Below, in pieces: positions 51,101-60,100 of a stretch of 64,000 nucleotides of DNA (position 1 is its first letter; the number at the start of each line of letters is the position of its first letter). This stretch comes from Mesostigma viride (taxonomy: Eukaryota; Streptophyta; Mesostigmatophyceae; Mesostigmatales; Mesostigmataceae), in contig RPFO01000038.1 of assembly GCA_009746045.1 (NCBI GenBank), positions 1,296,576-1,360,575 on the forward strand, in the 5' to 3' direction. The notes under the pieces are model-generated. The model had not been told where the DNA came from. It saw nothing but the letters and a program-made list of their open reading frames with translations, and did not search any database. A program made the position numbers and the translations under genes.

Positions 51101-54100
51101 TCAATCAGCTGCCGCACCAGCTGCGCCACAACAACCTCGCCACTAGCGTCCGCGACCGGCAGGCTGAGGTCATCCACGAGGACCATGAGCGGCTTGCCCT
51201 GTGCGGGCGCCAGCAGGTCCAGCCGCCCCTGCTGCTCCAGCTGGCGCATCATCAGCATGTGCATCGCCTCGGGGCCACAATGACGGCTCAACCGCACAGT
51301 GACCGTGTGCGCATCCCGGTCCCGCTCCGCAAACCGAAGCACGCGAGACAGCAGCTGGCTCTTCCCGGTCGAAGGGGGCCCCGTGAGCAGGACGGGCCGG
51401 CCCCATCTGGCCAGCAGGTCGGACAAATACGCGGGTGCCAGCATCTCCAACGTGGGAACGGCGAGCGTGCCCGTGAACAGCATGCGGACCAGCTCATGCG
51501 TCCCCATGGAGAAGAGGTAATCCCCCGCGAGCCGCTGCTCCTGCATGCCCATCCCTGCGCTCCACTTGATCCATTTCGGCGCCCCCGCGTCCACCATGTA
51601 GTCAAACACGGTGCCCTCGGGGGGGAACGCCAGCGACGGCTCGTCGGGGTCCACCACCACCGCCTTCCGCAGCCGCACGTCAAACTGGGTCCGGTGCTCC
51701 TTGCCCAGTATCACCCCATACGTCCACACCATTGCCAACAGCGCCGTCATGCCCAGCGTCTCCGGCTCCACGAACATCGTGCTATCCCCCCCCTCGGTCA
51801 TCTCCCCTCCCTCCTTGCCATCCAATATATCCAGAACATCCGCCCAACTGTCGTTGTTTGACTCCTTCATGTTATCGGCCGCGCGACCCAGCAGCGGATT
51901 CGCCTTGAGCGTGATCACCGAACGCATCCACGTGCCCTTGAGCTTATCCCAGTTATCGATACCGCTCAACTTGCGGTCACCCCCGCCGGCGCCCATCTGG
52001 GACGACTCGGAGGCTGAGGCATCCCCCTGCCCGCTGGTGGCCGCATCCCCGCCCTCAGTGCCACCCGCATGCAGCGCGTCCGGGCCCTCTCTCAAACGAC
52101 CCGGGCCCCCATACCCCATGTCAGCGGGCGGCTGATCGTGGGGGACCTTGTGCGGGGCATCCCACGTGCCGGCCGCGTGCAGCAAAGCCTCAGTGAGCAC
52201 AAGGAAGCTGCGGAACAAGCCCACCCCCGTGGTGGCAGGCGACAGAAGCTCCCCCTCCTCCCTGGCCGCATCCACCGCGTGCATGCCCACGGGCAAGTAC
52301 CGCAGGCACACGCCGCGCAGGTATTCACTGTGCTCTGCCAGGGATGCGGGCAGGGCTCCCAGCCAGGCGTCCAGCAGATGCGACCAGGCAGCCTCGTCCG
52401 CTTCCACGTGCACCATGCCGCAGCGGGAGAGGGTCGAGGGCGCTGCGCCGGCGAGGCTGGTCGACTCGAAGACAATGTTCAGCAGCGAGCGGTCAGGCGT
52501 GTGGATGGTCTCACCGTTGGCCAGCGACAGGCAGTGCGCGTCGTCCAGCACGCTGTTGAGGCTGTCGGCCCAGGAGGACTCGACGGGGCCATCCAGCACC
52601 AGCCAGTGGGGCAGCTTCTTGGCACGGCAAGACTCGGAGGAAAGCCGGATCTGGCAACCGGCACGGGGAATGCGAATGAGAGGGGCGGCAGTCAGCATCG
52701 GTGTAAAAGGATACATATTGGGGGAAATGGTCAAGCGGGGGGGGAGGAAAGCAGACATTAGAGGTTTGCCACCTAGAGGTAGCAGCTTTCCAGACTCCTT
52801 ATGCCTGTCATACTGGCACCCTTAGACGCATGGAAGCACGCCATCCTCCCTCAACATCCTTTGCTGCTTCCTCACTATGAAAGCCCCTTTCGAAGATGTG
52901 TCCACCACCCAGTGTAGGAAGCAGCAACGTCTACATGCCACTCCAGCCACCAGGTAAGCCAAGGTGTTTGGGGAGCTGCTTACAAAGAAACGGGACATGC
53001 ATGTCATGACCATGTCATACACTGATGGCATCCAGTGGGCAATAGCAGCTGGTTGGCGTGCCCACCATGCTGGGTGGCAGACATGTACATGAGGACCCAT
53101 TGCGCACAGGTCTTGCTATTGTAGCCAACCCTAGACAAACCCCTTCTTCATATGATGTTTTACTAGCGCTGCACGCGCCCATTGTGCAGCTCTTGTAAGT
53201 CCACTCACGCTTGCGGAACCCACCCAACACTGCTTTTGCTTCCACGTTTATGCGTTCCTGAATCAGGGTCAAGTCTGCACAACCCCAGCCACCCACCACC
53301 CACCCAGCAAGACCGCACCCCCAGCATATCTAATCCCACCAAGCACAGCCACATCCCTGCGATCTCACCCCACCATCCACCACCGCACACGTGCCGCGCA
53401 GCAAGGCCGCACCGCCGCCATGTCCCCCACCGGAAAGACCACACCAGCTCATATGTCAACACAGCACCGCCACATCTCACCACTTACGAATATAAACTAT
53501 TAGTATTAATATTTTTACTACTGGATACTATTCTTGTTTAGTTATTTTATTACTATTACTATCATCATCGTGACCATCTCACCATGGTGGACAGGATCCC
53601 CTCGCGCCACGCGTGCGAGAACTCGGAGAATTCGCCGTACAGGTGTCCCAGGCGGACCGCCTTGGGATGCACATGCCGCAGTATAGGCGGTGGGTCCACC
53701 CCCTTGAGAGCCTTGCCCTCGGGGGTATCCCGCCACGCACGCTGGAGTGTGACGGCCAGCAGGTTTAGCACCAGCGACTTGCCTGACGCGACGGGCCCCG
53801 TGAGCACCACCCCCAGGCGCGCGCCCATGGCCTCATGCAGCTGCAGCGCCTTGTAGACAAGCAGCGGCGTTGCGTGCAGCCGGCGCACAGTGGCCGCGCG
53901 CTCCAACTGTTGCCGCAGCGTGGCATTGTGGGTGCGGGGGGCAGATGCCCGAGGGAACACGGACGCCAGCACGCGCTGGAACAGGAGGAGCTCCGCGGGA
54001 GGGAGCTGCGGCGCGTTGCAGTGGTGGATGGCCGTGTAGAGAAGGGACTCCTCCAGCGCATCCGAGCGGCTTGAGGGGGGAGCGGGGGGTGCCGCGGCCA

Positions 54101-57100
54101 CAGGGGGCCTGACCGGGGCCAGCATGGGGGGGACATTGTCGGAAGGAGAGCTCTTGCCGGGGCCAGAGGGACCATCTGCGTCCCCGGACTCCTTGGCCAG
54201 CCCAGAGTCGGTCAAATCATTGGCATCTTTTGGAGCCGTGCCGGCGGGATCCCCTGGGCCGGCGGCATCCTGGGAGTTGGAACCTTGGTCGCCCGGCAAC
54301 GGAGCGATTGTCACGGGTCCCTTTACAGCACTCTTCCCGGTAGCCTTGGCGGCGAGTGCGCGTGCGCCAGCAGCGGCTGCGGCCGCCGCCGCCTGCGCCG
54401 CCTCGCCCTCCTTTACTAGCCGCCAGCAGAGCACGTTCATGTAGGTGACAACGGCACGCATGGAGCGGAGACCAAAGTCAAGCGGTAGGTGCCCTACCTC
54501 GTTGGCGGCGAGAGTGTAGGCGATGACAAGCTTCTGGGCCAGCCGTGACGTCAGGTGGAACCCCTCGGCCATGAGCAGCGCGCACATGATCATTTCCACG
54601 TCCGGCGCCAGCATTGCGATGGGGCGGAAGAGAACTCGGAGCGATTCCGGCGCGGGGAACTGGCTGTCGAGCCGCTGATGGGGCAAGCCCATGGTGATAC
54701 AGAACCAGACGTCCGCGCCCTTTACTTCTATCAACGTACCCTCCAGCTCCATCTTCTTGACGCCGCTGGCGACCGCGACGTGGATCTGCTGGACGAGGTG
54801 GGACACGACAGAGAGCAGGCCTCGAGGCAGCGCGTCAAACTCTTTCAGGCACGCCCAGAGACCCCCCGCGGCCACCCCACGGAAGAAGTTCCGCACCGTC
54901 TGCAGGTCCCACTGCGCCTTGCCCCCATGGAATGTGGCCAGGAATCGCCCGCACAACTTGGCGAGCTCCTTTGAGGTCTCAGACTTGCCCGCGCCGTGAG
55001 GGCCCATGAGCGCTCCGCCTAGTCCGAGGCTCATCGCAGCAAACATGGACAGGAACACGCGCTCGGTGAGCGGCGAGATGAAGAGGCGCGCGAGGGAGCC
55101 GATGAACTCGTAGCCGTAGGGAACCGACCCGCCCACAGAGGATATGGTGATGGTAGTCGCGCCGTCAAAGTAGGCGCGGAGCGAACCTTGCCATGCGAAC
55201 GACTCGACGCTGGGGCTGGCGCTGTCCTTGGTGATGCGCAGGCATAATTCTTGCTGGTAGCAGGACAGCGTGACCAGCGCCTGCAGAACCGCGCGGCTCT
55301 CGGGAAGCAGGTCGCCGCGGAGAACCGTCGTGAAGTGCGTCAGGTGCGACACGATGCGCCTGGCATGGCCACGCAACGGTGGCAGGCACAGCGGCAGCGG
55401 TGAGGGCAGCAGTAGCGGCACCGCAGGGCATCCGGGGCAGCGTCATGTTTGGCACACAATCGGATAGGGTTTTGGGAGCTGTCCGTACGTATGCTTAAAA
55501 AAAGGAATGCACAGAGGCCTAGGCGTCAGGGCTGCGAGCCACATAGGAGGGGCACACTTGACGTAATCGTGGCAACAAGTGTGGCGATGGCTAGCGGCAA
55601 GCAATGGAAGGGTGTGGTGAGAAAGGGGGGCTCGCACGCTGCATACCATGCCCGGAAACCAGCACATGATGACAGGCAGCAAGGAAATTACAAGGGTGCT
55701 GGACCATTGGACCAGGGAGGCACTGATCACATGTAAAAGCTGCGATGCCACCAGTCAGAAGCAGCGAGCAAGCAATCAACACGAGCAATCACAAGACTTC
55801 CAGGTGTACGCTGTGTCCACACGCGTCCCGCCTTCCCTGGCCTTCCCTGTTAAGGGGTTTAGGGGGGGTTGTTTGGGGTCTAGGGTTTAGGGTTTAGAGT
55901 TTAGAGTTTAGGATTTGGGGTCTTCCGCATTCCCTGTCCACCAGCCCATCCCTGTCCACAAGCATCCCGCCTTCCCCGATGGTTCAGAAGGATGCACAAT
56001 AGCTATGCCTGGTGAGTGGTTGGGGCTGGGCGATGGGATATCACAAAAGCCGAATGGCAACCCTTGTTCAACACAACTCAAAATGCCACGCACCCTTGCT
56101 CCACCATGAGTGAGACGCGGTTGCTGCCGTTGCGGTTGAGCGCGGCCTCAAAGCGGCGGCAGAAGTAGATGTGGGCAACTAGCGGGAACAGCTGGCCAGG
56201 GACCTGCAGGGGCAGGGAGACACCACCCCACAGACCACTCATGGCTCGTAAGAAACAGCCATATTCAGGTACAACGTTACACTCATTGCAGACCTTGCGA
56301 TTGCAAGGTTGTTACATGGTTACATTCCTTGCAATAACAAGGGAATGGGTCGTTTGGAGTGGGGGCTAAGCAGATTACCAGAACCAACACCTGGAAATAG
56401 GTTGCACATGGGTGTTGGTTCACTTGGGTCCTACGTGTTTGGAAACTCTGTCCCAAAGAATGACATAGCAAGCTTTTAAAAGCAGAGAGACATACCCTGA
56501 CATCGGAGACGTGATGCCTATTCAGGTACACCCACGGTGCCTGCCCACCCATGACGCACGCCACGGCTCCTCACCTTGTAGCGCAGCTCGTTCTTCCACG
56601 CGTTGAGGATGTGCATGAACTGCGTCATGTCGGGTGGCTGCCCGTCCTGCAACACCCGCATGCGGTGCCGGCCGCGAGGGAAGATGGTCTCGTGCACGCC
56701 ATCTGCCGCGCCCTCCTCCAGATCCTCCAACCCCATCGCGGCCAAGGGATCCCCCACCATGTCCCGCCGGCCATCGTCGGCCCCCTCCTCATCATCATCC
56801 CCCTGACTCGAGTCACTATTTGACGATGACTCATCGCCATTAAGGATAGCCTCCACCTCATCGTCGCTACTGCTGCTCGCCCCCGCGGCCTCCTTTCGCT
56901 GGCGCCGCACCTCCTCCGCCTCGTCCTCCCGCCGCCCCTTCTCGATGCGGTCCAACGTGAACGCGCCGCCCCCGCCGAGCTCGTCCAGCTGGCGCAGGAC
57001 CTCATCGCTCGGCTCCTCACCCACATCGAGGGTCCCTGCCTCCTCGATCACACCCAGGATGTTCTCCACGGGGCCGTCCTTGGACAGCTGGCGGTCCAGC

Positions 57101-60100
57101 CGGCGGCGAGACCCCGCTCTCTTGACCGTCGGGGCGCTAGCCGCCGCAGCGGTTTCGGACCCTGCGTCACCCTCGGTGGAGGAAGCCATGGAGTTCGTGC
57201 GGTCAAGGCCATTCACCCCCGGGCTGGGCGTCGAGCGTTCCCCATCCGGCCCCTCCTCAATGGAGCCGGGTCGACCCTTCTTGGTTTCCCCCGCGCGATC
57301 CTTGGATGGCTTGGCCGACACAGGCGCGACGACCAGCCCCCCCCTCCTGCGGCGCGCCAAGGGGGCGATGGGCTTCTTCTTCTTGACGAGCCCGACGAGC
57401 GCACGGAATGCCCCCTTGGAGTCCCCCACGGGGGTGATGCGCATGAGGGCATCGTCGGGCCCCCACTCGGGCACGCTGAGCCGGTTCACCAGCAGCGCGC
57501 AGATGGTGCGCTGGCTCTCGTTCACGACCTCGCGCAGCCACTGTTCCGGTGGCCGGCCGGACGTGGTGATGGGTAGCTTGAGCGTGACCGTGTTGCCCTG
57601 CGTGCTGTGCAGCGCAACGACCTGATGAATCTTCTGGTAGTCGTCTGTGGCGGATGCCGAAGCGCCAGGCAGCCCTGGGTGCGCGGTCGTGCCAAACTGG
57701 ACGTGGCTAATCCCGTCGAATACCTTGCACAGGTAGCTGTTCGCGGCGCCCGGATCGTGGTCGTACGACATGATCTGGAGGATCTCGTTATCCGACAGAA
57801 AGAAGAAGCGGGGGAAGAGCACGCGCTTGTCCACCAGCACGCAGGTGACTTGGGAGATCAGCCCCTCCAAAATCCGGCTCGCGTCCAACAAGTGGTTTGC
57901 GAACACGGCCGAGTCGCAAAGACCGAACACGGTCCGCTTCTTCTGCACCCACTGCGTGATCCACTTCCAGATCTTGTCCACCGACGCAAACCGGTCTGCC
58001 TCGTCCGGCAGCTGGCTCCGGATCTTGCCCGACCGAAACACCGCGTCCAGGAGCACCCACTTCCGTTGTGTTGTCAGAAGTTCATCCATCGCCGTGTACA
58101 TGACCCCGAGCCGCTCATGCCAGCCCCGGGCCAGACGCTCCAGCTGGCCTGCCGCCTGGCTGTTGAGCAGCACCCGCACCGCCACCATCTGGTCATCCAG
58201 AAGCACCATGGCCTCCTCGATGCCCTCCACCAGGCAGTAGTCACCATGGTACACCACCGTGCGCAGCGCGGTGGCCCTCATCTCCACGTCCAGCCGCTCC
58301 AGGGACTGCTCCAGCTGGAACTCTTGCATCGCACGGGCCAGCGTACGCATGAGCAGGTCGCGGGCGTTGAGGAGCGGCAGCGAGAGCACCTGGGAGAGGG
58401 TGGCCTCCTCCCCCGTGGCCTCCAGGATGGAGGGGCCCACCACCTCGGTCAGCTCCAGAATGTGCCGCTGCTTGATGCTCGGGTGGCACAGCCACAGCAC
58501 CATGGGCATCGCCTTGGTCGCCGCCTCCACCTGGTGGCAGGAGCGAGGAGAAACCGAGGACAGGGGATCCAAGGGAAAACGATCCAAGGGACTGTGGGTG
58601 GCAGCATGGGGTTCTGTTGGCAAGAGACGGGGGGGCAGTCCTACCTAGTTATCGCAACAATAGGAACACCTTGATCTGCATCATGATTCCATGAGCAGTT
58701 ACTAAAGCACTTCCCACAGTATAGTACCCACGACAAGCAATACCCTAAGCCAGCCACCGCGCAGGTCTTCGCATATTCCCACCACGGACAGACACCCAGT
58801 CAGGCCTCATGTTTCGCAGATGCTATGAGCAAAAAACAGGTGCTCTGCCGTGACGGTCGCAAAATCATACACGCCACAGTCCACTATCTGGACATGCACA
58901 CCCGATCACACAACCAGTGCATGCCAGCGCCGCACGCGCACCTGACTGCACATCCATTTCCTGCAAGTTGTGCGCATGCCCAGGTTCCCTACCAGTTCCT
59001 GCCAGCACCACGCACGCAACTGGTCACACATCCACTTCTCGCATGGCATGGGCATGCCTGGTCACACAGCCAGTGCATACAAGCGCCGACCACGCAAGCA
59101 CCTGGCCACGAACCAGCTCATGAATCGTGTGTGCGCGCACGCACCTGGTCGCGCAGCCAGTGCAGCATCTTCTGGGCCTCGTATGACTTCATCTCCGGCC
59201 CGTTGCTTGCCGCCAGGCGCACCAGCAGCGCGATGCGTCGCGCAAACCCGCTCATCTCCTCTTGCACCGCGGCCGTGTCCAGCTTGTGCAGGGGCACCAG
59301 GTTCCACTGCTGCCGCTTGATGCCCCACTCAGACACGAGCAGCCACATCTCCATGAGCGGCTCCAGCAGTGCGCGCATCGGCCGGATGAGCTCCCAGCAC
59401 TGGGACGAGGAGGAGAGGCCCAAGTTGCGCTCGTTGCGGAGGATCTCCTCGAGGCGCGCCGTCATGTCGTCTACCTTGTCCAGGGCAAGGCCCAGCGTCT
59501 GGGGGGAAGGGGGGAGAAGGGAGAGGGGATAAAAGAGGGGAAGAATGGGGGAGGGTGGGGGGGAAGGGGAAGGGGGGGAAAGAGGAGGGGGTGAAGACAA
59601 GGAAGCCCAAAAGAGGAGACATGTCTACCATCCATGCTCGACAAACACGCCCATGCCCTTTGACGAGCAATGTTGAAGGCAAAAGCGGCGCAGCACGCTC
59701 GTATTCCGAGTGCCAGCCGTGGGGCAAGGGGAAGGAACGTCAGAAGAAGAAACAGAAATGGACCGCCGCAACTCAAGGAGCAACCAGCGGAACGCCAAGG
59801 CCGTTGATACTGGCTGACGGCAGGAACTCGGGCGCACAGAAACCAAACGTTCCTTATAACAATAAGACGAGTTGCTCAACCCCTTGGCCGATAGCACAAG
59901 CGTGCATCCAAGGCTGATACGGCCCATGCGAGGTCTGAGGCTGAGAAATAGGAAAAGCTTTTTCCCTCATCAGATGGAGGTATGACCACATCGCTTGTTC
60001 CCTCCCGAATAACAGTCGGACATACCAGCCAGGACATGCCATAGAGATGCATCAACTACATGACTAGTTATAAGCCCCCTGCTTGTTCATATAAACATCA

